Below the pieces are notes generated by a model. The model saw nothing but the letters and a program-made list of their open reading frames with translations. It was not told where the DNA came from and ran no database searches. This document shows, piece by piece, positions 1 to 6,218 of a DNA stretch of 6,218 nt. Source of the DNA: Acidobacteriota bacterium (GTDB taxonomy: Bacteria; Acidobacteriota; Vicinamibacteria; Vicinamibacterales; UBA8438); contig SXOW01000144.1 in NCBI GenBank assembly GCA_005778315.1, forward strand, positions 1-6,218, written 5' to 3'. Numbering within the stretch: the stretch's first letter is position 1; each line of letters starts with the position of its first letter. The position numbers were made by a program, and so were the translations under genes.

Positions 1-391
1 CCACGGGGCCGCTCACCTCCGCGGATTCTGAAAACGACAGCGCGCGCACGTTGTCGACATCGCTCCATTCCATGCCATCGCCACCCTCGAGGCGCAGGCG
101 GGTGCCACCATCGCTGGTGCTTCCGGTGAACTCGAACGGGAGTCGGTAGTCGTCGGTCGTCGGTAGCGGCTCGGCGCCCAGCGCGGCGAGCTCCGCCACG
201 ATGTGGTCTGCCGCAGCGCGGATACCATCGGTCCCTGTGAGCCGGCCTTCGAAGGCGTCTGAGGCCAGGATCTCCACGTTGGCCCGGATCGACGATGGCG
301 CCGACACGGGGTCCGGTCCACACCCCGCCAGCCAGACGAGACCGGCAGTCAGGAATCCCGCACGACGGAGGCACCTGGTCATAGGCATCAT
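1..391 (-). CDS. M28-family metallopeptidase, lipoprotein, N-terminal part (runs off left edge)
   Basis: The first 130 codons of a gene that continues past the left edge. Reading from 391, the protein starts MMPMTRCLRRAGF, followed by a hydrophobic stretch (about residues 11-22) and a lipobox L21-A22-G23-C24, so a lipoprotein signal peptide with Cys24 as the modified residue is predicted. The mature part shows the segment typical of the start of M28 zinc aminopeptidases: ILASDAFEGRLTGTDGIR (41-58), then AADHIVAELAALGAEPLP (60-77) and a DDYRLPFEF stretch (80-88). SFSESAEVSGPV (119-130) resembles the entry to the PA-type insertion found in many M28 members. The zinc ligands and catalytic residues would lie outside the window, so activity cannot be judged. 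Family members remove N-terminal amino acids from peptides; this one would act in the periplasm or on the outer membrane. Three ATGs (391, 388, 382) compete as start, and none has a clear Shine-Dalgarno sequence. It begins 42 nt after the lhr stop. Family assignment is by recognition of motifs, not a search. Confidence 0.88.
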   Translation of the reverse strand, partial: MMPMTRCLRRAGFLTAGLVWLAGCGPDPVSAPSSIRANVEILASDAFEGRLTGTDGIRAAADHIVAELAALGAEPLPTTDDYRLPFEFTGSTSDGGTRLRLEGGDGMEWSDVDNVRALSFSESAEVSGPV

Positions 392-433
392 CGTGTCACT
401 GTACCCGACCGTCGCCCTTGCGCGCGCCCCACC

Positions 434-2182
434 TCACGCGGAGTGCGCCACAAGGCGGGAGGCCTGAGGGCCGACTCCGCGCGCGTCCCGGGCCGGCAGC
501 ACGTCGACGAGGCCGCCCGACAGCGGGCTGACCCGTGGTCCCGGCAGCACGATCCCCATCAAGTTCAGCGGGTCAGACGCGGGCACCACAACGGACGCGT
601 GCGCCGCCTCGTCGCGCCGGACGTGACGCAGCAGATCGACTGCTTCCGGTCGCGCAAACTGCTCTCCCACGAACCCCGCCACGAACCGGCCGCCACGAAT
701 CTCCCCGCGCGCCTCCATCCGCCGCAGCGCCCCCAACAACTCCCGCCAGGTCGGCGCCAACGTTTCCCGCGCGACCAAATCTCGGAACACGACGCCCCAT
801 CGCGCGAGCAGCTGGGCCGCGAACTTCGAGACCGCTGTCTCCCGGAGCCGGTCGGACGCCGGCGGGACGGTGGCATCGGTGGCCGAACCCGTCACGGCGT
901 CGCGTGGTTCCAGCACCCGCGGCGGGGCGGACGCGAGGAGCGCCCAGCGGCCCGCCGCGTGACGGGGCCGCGTAGACCGTCCCCGGCCCTCGCCGCGCCG
1001 CCGCTTCGGGTCCACCAGGGCTCGCAGATTGTCGAACCCATCTGCGCTGACCACTCCAGCCGCCACCAGCTCCCACAACCCGTCTTCGACCTCACTTGTC
1101 AGCCGACCGGTGGCCTGCACCAGTTCGGCCAGAAACGATGCGCCGCGACTGGTGAGCGCTGCACGCACGTCACGGGCCGGATGCGACAACGCGACAGCCT
1201 CGCGGTCGGCTTCGACGCGGCCAGCGCACCGCAGCAGCCAGTCGGCATCCTCGCGAAGAAACACCGCGACCGGTGCCGTCCGGGTGGGACGGACTCGCTT
1301 CGGGCGCACCTGGCTCGTCGCCCCGGCGTCCGCCGATATCGCGGTCGGCGACTCGAACGCGGGGTGAGGCGACAAGCGCCCCCACATCACCTCGCCGGAC
1401 AGACACAGCCGGTCGAGCATCTCCGGGTCGTAGTTCGCCACCCGCCGTGCCAGCACGTCGCGCTCAATCGCCGCCCCGGACATTTCGTATCCCTGCAGCT
1501 GCTTCAGAACCTGCAGCAGGCCATCGGCGCCGTGCAGCGCCGTACCCGGCGCGAGATGCTGCCAGCGGTGCAGGAAACGTACGAAATCGGCCGATGACAC
1601 GGGCTCGATGTCGCGACGCAAGTGACCAAGCGTCAAGCGATGAATACGCGACAGCACCCGCCGGTTGCACCACTCATGGCCGCCGTCGCTGGCCTCGTCG
1701 GTGGCAGCCTCGGCGTCGGCCGCCGTAAAGTGACCGCGCAGGATCTGTCCCTCGCCCTCGAGGTGCGCCAGCGCAGTGTCTACGAGGGCACGAGGGACGG
1801 CTAACCGGGCCGCCAGCGCGCCCGCCCGAGTCGGGCCGGTCGACTCCAACCACCCTCGCACCAGCTCCGTCGCCGCGGCCTCGGGGCCGACCACTGGTGC
1901 CTGGGGAACGCCTGGCAAGTCCGGCACCACCGTCGCGCCGGCATACACGCATCGCACGAGCGAGAGCCGTTCGGTCGGCACCCAGAGCGTGGTGGCGCCC
2001 ACGGTGAGCACGCCGGCCCGTCGCTGCCTCACCAGCGCCCCAAACCAGACCATCCACTCCGATTGCGGGGGGACAGCCACCAGTGTCAGCAACGCGTCGT
2101 GCAGCTCATCGGCGTCGCGCACCACGGGCCAGCACTCCTCGGCCACCGTAGCGATGGCGACCGGGTCGAGCGCGCCGATCTC
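434..2182 (-). CDS. lhr: Lhr helicase, C-terminal domain part (shifted frame of the same gene)
   Basis: Continues Lhr in the -1 frame for 582 codons to a TGA at 434. Joined to the upstream part it gives a 1454-aa protein, in line with the roughly 1500 aa of bacterial full-length Lhr. Numbered on the joined protein, it begins EIGALDPVAIATVAEECW and shows the conserved VRDADELHDALLTL stretch. A winged-helix-like region follows (about 974-1024), then EWCNRRVLSRIHR and EPVSSADFVRFLHRWQHL (1042-1082), GRWALL (1283-1288), GGRFVAGFVGEQFA (1369-1382) and DPLNLMGIVLPG (1409-1420). In known Lhr proteins this domain resembles tandem winged helices of AlkZ/YcaQ-type glycosylases, contributes to oligomerisation, and in E. 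coli Lhr has been reported to carry uracil-DNA glycosylase activity. The farthest in-frame start is a GTG at 2146, which lies inside conserved Lhr sequence and has no ribosome-binding site, so I read this as the broken 3' half of lhr and not as an independent gene. A separately translated C-terminal protein cannot be fully excluded. Confidence 0.92.
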   Translation of the reverse strand, partial: EIGALDPVAIATVAEECWPVVRDADELHDALLTLVAVPPQSEWMVWFGALVRQRRAGVLTVGATTLWVPTERLSLVRCVYAGATVVPDLPGVPQAPVVGPEAAATELVRGWLESTGPTRAGALAARLAVPRALVDTALAHLEGEGQILRGHFTAADAEAATDEASDGGHEWCNRRVLSRIHRLTLGHLRRDIEPVSSADFVRFLHRWQHLAPGTALHGADGLLQVLKQLQGYEMSGAAIERDVLARRVANYDPEMLDRLCLSGEVMWGRLSPHPAFESPTAISADAGATSQVRPKRVRPTRTAPVAVFLREDADWLLRCAGRVEADREAVALSHPARDVRAALTSRGASFLAELVQATGRLTSEVEDGLWELVAAGVVSADGFDNLRALVDPKRRRGEGRGRSTRPRHAAGRWALLASAPPRVLEPRDAVTGSATDATVPPASDRLRETAVSKFAAQLLARWGVVFRDLVARETLAPTWRELLGALRRMEARGEIRGGRFVAGFVGEQFARPEAVDLLRHVRRDEAAHASVVVPASDPLNLMGIVLPGPRVSPLSGGLVDVLPARDARGVGPQASRLVAHSA

Positions 2183-4797
2183 GCCAGGTCGCTGCCGAGC
2201 GTCCGTCGCAGCTGTACGGCTCTCGCTCGCCGTTCCTCCAGAGGCGCATCATCGAGAAAGGCATACGGGTTCGCGTTCAGAATCTCGTGACTGAAGGGCG
2301 ACGGCTCCGCCGTGTCTATGACTCGTGTCTTGATAGTCCCACGCTCGACATCGGCGAGCACGGCCTGCAGCCCCGGCAGGTCCATCGCCTCGTGCAGACA
2401 GTCGCGCACCGTCTCGTTTACGAGCGGGTGGTCCGGAATCCGAATCTCGCCGGTCAGGTTCTCCTGGCACGCGACCTGATCGGGGAACACCGACGCCAGC
2501 AGATCGTCCGAGCGCATCCGCTGAATTGGGGGTGGCACCTTCCGCCCGCCTGAGAACCGCGGCACGGCGAGCGCCCGTGACGCATTCCAGCGCCAGCGCG
2601 AGCTGAACATCGGCGACGGCAACATCGCCTGGCTCAGCACCTCCTCCACTGACTCCCGGTTGAGAAACTGGAAGATGACGTCGAGCGGAAAACTGTGCTG
2701 CTCAGCCAGAGAGATGACGATACCGTTGTCTGTGGCCGCAGCCTGGAGCTCGAAGTTGAACGAGCGGCAGAAGCGCTTCCGGAGCGCGAGCCCCCAGGCT
2801 CGGTTGACGCGGGCGCCGAACGGCGCGTGCAGGATGAGCTGCATGCCCCCGCCCTCATCGAAGAACCGCTCGGCGACCACGCAGGTCAGGGACGGCAGCG
2901 CCCCGAGGCTGGCGACGCCGGCACGGACATACGCGACGGCCTGCTCGGCGCCAGCGCGATCGACGCCGCACTCCTCCTGGATCCGGTGCACGGTCGCCTC
3001 GACCGGCCCTGTCGCCATGTCCTCTCGGAGACCCGAGATCTCTTCAGAAAGCTCCCTGGTGCGGCCCGGTGCCTCACCTCGCCAGAACGGCAGCGATGGT
3101 GCCGCCCCGTGGGCATCTTCGACTCGGACACGACCAGACTCCACGCGTCGAATCCGCCACGACGTGGTCCCGAGGAGGAAGATATCGCCCGCCATGCTCT
3201 CGATCGCGAAGTCCTCGTCGAGCGTCCCCACTGTCGTCTGCTCGGGCTCGGCGACGACCAGGTAGTGCGCGTTGTCGGGAATAGCCCCGCCTCCGGTGAT
3301 TGCCGCCAACCGCGCACCCCGCCGGCCGCGAACGGTGCCGTTGACGCGGTCGCGGTGTAGATACGCTCCGTAACGGCCACGCGACGTCGTGATCCCGTCC
3401 GCCAGCATGTCGACAATGGCCTCGAACGCGGTCCGGGGCAAGGTGGCATACGGACACGCACGCCGCGCCAGCGCGAACAGGTCGTCAACCGCCCATGGCT
3501 CGGAGTCGGCCGCACAGGTGGCCACGAGCTGCTGGGCCAAGACGTCGATCGGCCACGCCGGTATCTCCAACCGATCGAGCCGACCGCGGCGAATCGCGCG
3601 CACCAGCGCGGCGCACTCGATCAGCTCGTCCCGGGTCGTGGCAAACAGGCGCCCCTTTGGTGTGTGCGGATCGTCGGCCGTGCCAACGTGGTGGCCGGAT
3701 CGGCCCACCCGCTGCAGGGTCACCGCGATCGACCGCGGCGACCCGACCTGGCACACCAGGTCCACCGTACCAATGTCGATACCCAGTTCGAGCGATGCCG
3801 TAGCCACCACGACCCGCAGGCGACCGGCTTTCAGCTCAGCCTCCGCGGTTTGCCGGAGGTGTCGCGCCAGGCTGCCGTGGTGCGCCAGCACGGCCGTCTC
3901 ACCGAGCCGCTCGGCCAGATGGTGCGCCACACGTTCGCAGAGCCGACGGGTGTTGACGAATACGAGCGTGGTGCGGTGCGTGTGCGCGAACACTGCCAGC
4001 CGGTCGTAGATCTCCTCCCACATCTCGTTGGTGGCGACAACGCCCAACTCATCGCGAGGCACTTCGACCGCGAGGTCGATCGGGCGTCGATGACCCGAGT
4101 CCACGATCGTGAGGGGCGGGGCTTGTGGCTCGTCGTGGTTTCCACGCAGGAACCGCGCAACGTCCTCGATGGGACGCACCGTGGCCGACAGACCGATACG
4201 CTGAGGACGTCTTGCGCCGGACCTCGTCACGAGTGCGTCGAGGCGGGCCAGCGTCAACGCGAGGTGCGCTCCGCGTTTGTCGCCCACGACCGCGTGAATT
4301 TCGTCAACGATGACCGTGCTGGTGCGAGCCAGTACCGCACGGCTCCGCTCGGCGGTCAGCAGGATGTACAGCGACTCCGGGGTGGTGACGAGGATATGCG
4401 GTGGCCGCCGCACCATGCGAGCGCGCTCGGACGCGGGTGTATCGCCGGTGCGGACCCCGGTCCGGATGCCGAGGGCTGGCCAGCCGCGCTCGGCCGCCAA
4501 GGCTTCGAGTTCGGCCAACGGGGTATCGAGATTGCGCCCGACATCGTTGCTCAGCGCCTTGAGCGGAGAGACATAGACGACATCGACCTGGTTGTCGAGC
4601 GCCCCTGCCAGTCCGGCTACGGCTAGCCGGTCGAGACAGATGAGGAATGCCGCCAGCGTCTTGCCCGACCCGGTGGGGGCCGAGATGAGCACATCATCAC
4701 CAGCCGCGATACGGGGCCACGCCTCGAGCTGCGGGGGGGTCGGGGTGCCGAATCGGCCTTCAAACCAATCGGCGATCAGCGGATGAAACGCATGCAT
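2086..4797 (-). CDS. lhr: Lhr-type Superfamily 2 DNA helicase, N-terminal core part (frameshifted gene)
   Basis: Encodes the core of Lhr (large helicase-related protein), an ATP-dependent 3'-to-5' single-strand DNA translocase and helicase linked to DNA repair. Visible motifs: TPPQLEAW (20-27, Q-motif region), Walker A APTGSGKT (40-47), TTPESLYILL (138-147), DEIH Walker B (165-168), SAT (204-206), LVFVNTRR (278-285), ATASLELGIDIG (332-343) and the arginine-finger motif QRVGRSGH (362-369). After the two RecA domains come Lhr-specific segments: HRDRVNGTVRGRRGARLAAI (481-500), GGGAIPDNAHY (502-512), ESMAGDIF (533-540) and TTSWRIRRV (544-552). Trp547 probably matches the DNA-stacking tryptophan described in mycobacterial Lhr. 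NFELQAAATDNGIVISL (681-697) and SPFSHEILNANPYAFLDD (833-850) are also family hallmarks. The ATG at 4797 fits the usual Lhr beginning (FHPLIADWFEGRFG) and lies 25 nt after the upstream DUF349 stop; no Shine-Dalgarno is evident. Homology ends at residue 872. The frame then reads 31 unrelated residues to the stop at 2086, giving a 903-aa product. Confidence 0.96.
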   Translation of the reverse strand: MHAFHPLIADWFEGRFGTPTPPQLEAWPRIAAGDDVLISAPTGSGKTLAAFLICLDRLAVAGLAGALDNQVDVVYVSPLKALSNDVGRNLDTPLAELEALAAERGWPALGIRTGVRTGDTPASERARMVRRPPHILVTTPESLYILLTAERSRAVLARTSTVIVDEIHAVVGDKRGAHLALTLARLDALVTRSGARRPQRIGLSATVRPIEDVARFLRGNHDEPQAPPLTIVDSGHRRPIDLAVEVPRDELGVVATNEMWEEIYDRLAVFAHTHRTTLVFVNTRRLCERVAHHLAERLGETAVLAHHGSLARHLRQTAEAELKAGRLRVVVATASLELGIDIGTVDLVCQVGSPRSIAVTLQRVGRSGHHVGTADDPHTPKGRLFATTRDELIECAALVRAIRRGRLDRLEIPAWPIDVLAQQLVATCAADSEPWAVDDLFALARRACPYATLPRTAFEAIVDMLADGITTSRGRYGAYLHRDRVNGTVRGRRGARLAAITGGGAIPDNAHYLVVAEPEQTTVGTLDEDFAIESMAGDIFLLGTTSWRIRRVESGRVRVEDAHGAAPSLPFWRGEAPGRTRELSEEISGLREDMATGPVEATVHRIQEECGVDRAGAEQAVAYVRAGVASLGALPSLTCVVAERFFDEGGGMQLILHAPFGARVNRAWGLALRKRFCRSFNFELQAAATDNGIVISLAEQHSFPLDVIFQFLNRESVEEVLSQAMLPSPMFSSRWRWNASRALAVPRFSGGRKVPPPIQRMRSDDLLASVFPDQVACQENLTGEIRIPDHPLVNETVRDCLHEAMDLPGLQAVLADVERGTIKTRVIDTAEPSPFSHEILNANPYAFLDDAPLEERRARAVQLRRTLGSDLARSARSTRSPSLRWPRSAGPWCATPMSCTTRC
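2180..2190 (-). other. -1 frameshift inside lhr (one base missing)
   Basis: On the coding strand the sequence reads ctg gcg aga tcg ggc-like codons in the core frame. Lhr homology continues only if the G at 2182 is used twice, giving ctg gcg gag atc ggc (Leu-Ala-Glu-Ile-Gly). The simplest explanation is loss of one G from a GG pair. No slippery heptamer of the X XXY YYZ type is present, so programmed -1 frameshifting is unlikely. Both frames are open for some distance upstream, so the exact base is uncertain by a few nucleotides. A sequencing or assembly error and a true inactivating deletion cannot be told apart here. Confidence 0.9.
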
Positions 4798-4822
4798 GAG
4801 GCAACCGTGCCCGCGCGCGGCG

Positions 4823-6218
4823 TCAGGGCCGGCCTGACTCAGTCCGTTTCTTCGAACGGGGCGGCCGGTGGCCGCCGTCTCGGGATGGCGGTGTCCGAGC
4901 GGCCGGTGCGGGGTTCGTTTGAAAGAAACGATCGCACGCGGCGCGAAACCGGTTCGACAGCCGCCGGCCGGACTCTCCGAGCACGACCCCCAGGCCTTGC
5001 CGTTCGGTCTGAATGCGTTTGACCTCATCGATGTTGGCCCGTCGTTGCACCGCCGGGTCCACCCGCGCCCCCATGGTATTGGTGGCCAGCGCTTCTCGCA
5101 ATCGGGCGGCCAATACCTCAGCCGGAGACCGACCGTCCGCGACGGGAGACGTCGCCGAGTCGTCCAGCAGCGCCTCGACGCGCTCGCACAGGCGCTCCAG
5201 CGCGCCGTGGTTGCGTGCGGGATCCAGATCCGTTCCGGCGAAGGCGGCCGGGACTCTTTCCAGGAGGCTGGCGAGCGACGCCTCGAAGCGTTTCGCCAGC
5301 TCCAGTGCCTGCGGGCCGGGCACGGGAGCCAGTTGATGCCATTCCGCCCTGATCGCCGCCACCTGGTCGGCCAGCCCCTCCGGCACCGCGTCCGGCGCGG
5401 CATCGGCGCTGGGCACCAGGGCGTCGAGTCGTGCACACACCGCAGTCCGTGCGGCGATCTTCTCTTGCGACTCAGCCGCGCTCGCCTGCTGCGAGCGGTT
5501 GAACACCTGGTCGCACGCAGCGCGGAAACGGGTCCAGAGCGCCTCGGACCGTGCACGCCGAACCGGACCTACGGCCTTCCAGTCCTTCTGGAGCTGCCGG
5601 ACCACGTCTTTGGCTGCGGGCAGGTCGGGCTCGTCCGCCAGCGCCTCGGCCTTCTCGCACAGCGCCTCCTTGAGCGCGCCGTTCTTGGACCACACCTGCT
5701 TGCGTTCGACCAGATCGTCGCGTCGACGCGCGAAGAATGTTCCGCACGCGGCTCGGAAACGATTCCAGACCTCGCGCTCCTGTTTCCGCGTGGCTGGCCC
5801 CACCCGTTTCCACTCGCCTTGCATCGCCGTGAGCCGCTGCGCGGTGGCCACCCAGTCCCTGGACTCGGCCAACCGCTCCGCTTCTTCGCACAGCGCCAGC
5901 TTGTGAGCCAGACTCTCCTGGCGCGCAGCGTTCTGCTTGGCCAGATCCGCCTCGACGCGGGGCTGTATCGCGTCATGTGCCAGCTTGAAGCGTTTCCAAA
6001 TATCGTCGCCTTCGCCCGGTTGGACTTCACTGGCCTGACGCCACCCGAGCATGATCTCACCGTATTCCTTGCGGACGGTGCCGTCGTCTTCGACCGCCTG
6101 CAAGCCTTCAAGTCGCTGACAGAGCGCGGCCTGCACGGTCAGGTTTGCCCACTGTTTCCACTCGACGAGTCCACGGAGCTCGCGTACGCGCCCGGTCAAC
6201 TCGGTCTGCACCTTACGC
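4823..6218 (-). CDS. DUF349 repeat protein, C-terminal part (5' end beyond right edge)
   Basis: The frame is open from the right edge to a TGA at 4823-4825. A GTG at 6211 is only an internal valine candidate: codons for Arg and Lys precede it without a stop, and DUF349 proteins are usually longer, so the true start most likely lies outside the window. Numbering from that GTG, five DUF349-type helical repeats can be seen around residues 45-88, 119-166, 196-242, 279-318 and 392-432. Each typically has a Trp-Lys-x-Val/Leu-Gly/Ala-Pro turn followed by a W-x-R-F-R-A-A-C-x-x-F-F signature: WKRVGP (134-139) with WNRFRAACGTFF (149-160), WKAVGP (211-216) with WTRFRAACDQVF (226-237), and NRFRAACDRFF (420-430). 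Repeats 1 and 4 are the most diverged. Composition is charged and helical, with no signal peptide or membrane segment in the visible part. The last 30 residues are a Pro/Arg/Lys-rich tail. The biochemical role of DUF349 is not established and I do not assign one. The stop is 25 nt before the lhr start, suggesting co-transcription. Confidence 0.9.
   Translation of the reverse strand, partial: RKVQTELTGRVRELRGLVEWKQWANLTVQAALCQRLEGLQAVEDDGTVRKEYGEIMLGWRQASEVQPGEGDDIWKRFKLAHDAIQPRVEADLAKQNAARQESLAHKLALCEEAERLAESRDWVATAQRLTAMQGEWKRVGPATRKQEREVWNRFRAACGTFFARRRDDLVERKQVWSKNGALKEALCEKAEALADEPDLPAAKDVVRQLQKDWKAVGPVRRARSEALWTRFRAACDQVFNRSQQASAAESQEKIAARTAVCARLDALVPSADAAPDAVPEGLADQVAAIRAEWHQLAPVPGPQALELAKRFEASLASLLERVPAAFAGTDLDPARNHGALERLCERVEALLDDSATSPVADGRSPAEVLAARLREALATNTMGARVDPAVQRRANIDEVKRIQTERQGLGVVLGESGRRLSNRFRAACDRFFQTNPAPAARTPPSRDGGHRPPRSKKRTESGRP
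4916..6079 (-). repeat. Protein-level DUF349 repeat array inside the coding region
   Basis: Five diverged repeat units of about 40-48 codons lie at roughly 6079-5948, 5857-5714, 5626-5486, 5377-5258 and 5038-4916. Similarity is easiest to see where they encode RFRAAC: coding-strand versions occur near 5770-5745, 5540-5515 and 4960-4935. Spacing is about 220-250 nt for the first four units and longer before the last, where an extra linker (about residues 319-391) intervenes. The units are too diverged at DNA level to look like recent duplication. Confidence 0.75.

Noticed and set aside
13..321. Minus-strand open frame of 102 codons near the left edge
   Set aside because: It is out of frame with the M28 peptidase N-terminus, which has a clear lipobox and family motifs in the adjacent frame.
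392..433. Terminator or promoter between lhr and the peptidase gene
   Set aside because: No hairpin followed by a T run and no convincing -35/-10 pair can be seen in these 42 nt.
443..1597. Long plus-strand open frame of 384 codons opposite the end of lhr
   Set aside because: It is antisense to strongly conserved Lhr C-terminal sequence. Its translation is Arg/Pro/His-rich with no recognisable domain, as expected of a shadow frame in GC-rich DNA.
2170..2200. Programmed ribosomal -1 frameshifting in lhr
   Set aside because: No slippery heptamer and no evident downstream stimulatory structure. Lhr is normally encoded in a single frame.
3664..4626. Plus-strand open frame of 320 codons opposite the helicase core
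   Set aside because: It lies over codons for the Lhr helicase motifs, and its translation shows no family signature. Treated as a shadow.
4798..5556. Upstream extension of the lhr open frame
   Set aside because: The extra 253 codons overlap the DUF349 coding frame and translate to Arg/Ser/Pro-rich sequence. Lhr homology starts at the ATG at 4797.
6209..6211. GTG as the start of the DUF349 protein
   Set aside because: The frame stays open to the window edge and the protein would begin abruptly within an apparent conserved region, so a start beyond the window is more likely.
1..6218. CRISPR array, tRNA/rRNA, insertion sequence, or a novel defence-type system
   Set aside because: No spaced direct repeats, tRNA-like cloverleaf, terminal inverted repeats or transposase motifs were seen. 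The three genes belong to known housekeeping or widespread families.

Overview
The window is GC-rich chromosomal DNA from a bacterium. All supported coding content lies on the minus strand, as three co-directional genes read from the right edge to the left edge. Gene density is close to complete: the two intergenic gaps are only 25 and 42 nt. I see no RNA genes, mobile elements, CRISPR arrays, attachment sites or origins. The third gene encodes a predicted lipoprotein of the M28 metallopeptidase family. Its sequence style, together with a large Lhr helicase and a DUF349 repeat protein, suggests a high-GC Gram-negative-type organism. Acidobacteriota (Vicinamibacteria-like) is my best guess from resemblance alone, and I hold it with low confidence.

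Layout in transcription order. (1) 6218 to 4823: the 3' part of a gene for a DUF349 repeat protein. Its 5' end lies beyond the window. (2) 4797 to 434: a full-length lhr gene for a Superfamily 2 DNA helicase, equivalent to 1454 aa, interrupted by a one-base -1 frameshift near position 2182. The helicase core (residues 1-872) and the C-terminal domain (582 residues) are therefore in different frames. (3) 391 to 1: the first 130 codons of an M28-family peptidase with a lipoprotein signal peptide, running off the left edge.

How they work together: Lhr is a DNA-repair-associated 3'-to-5' translocase. DUF349 has no settled function, and the close spacing makes co-transcription of the DUF349 gene and lhr plausible. 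The peptidase works outside the cytoplasm and is probably just a neighbour. Nothing here amounts to a new multi-gene system. The item most worth checking is the lhr frameshift, which falls almost exactly at the boundary between the helicase core and the C-terminal domain.
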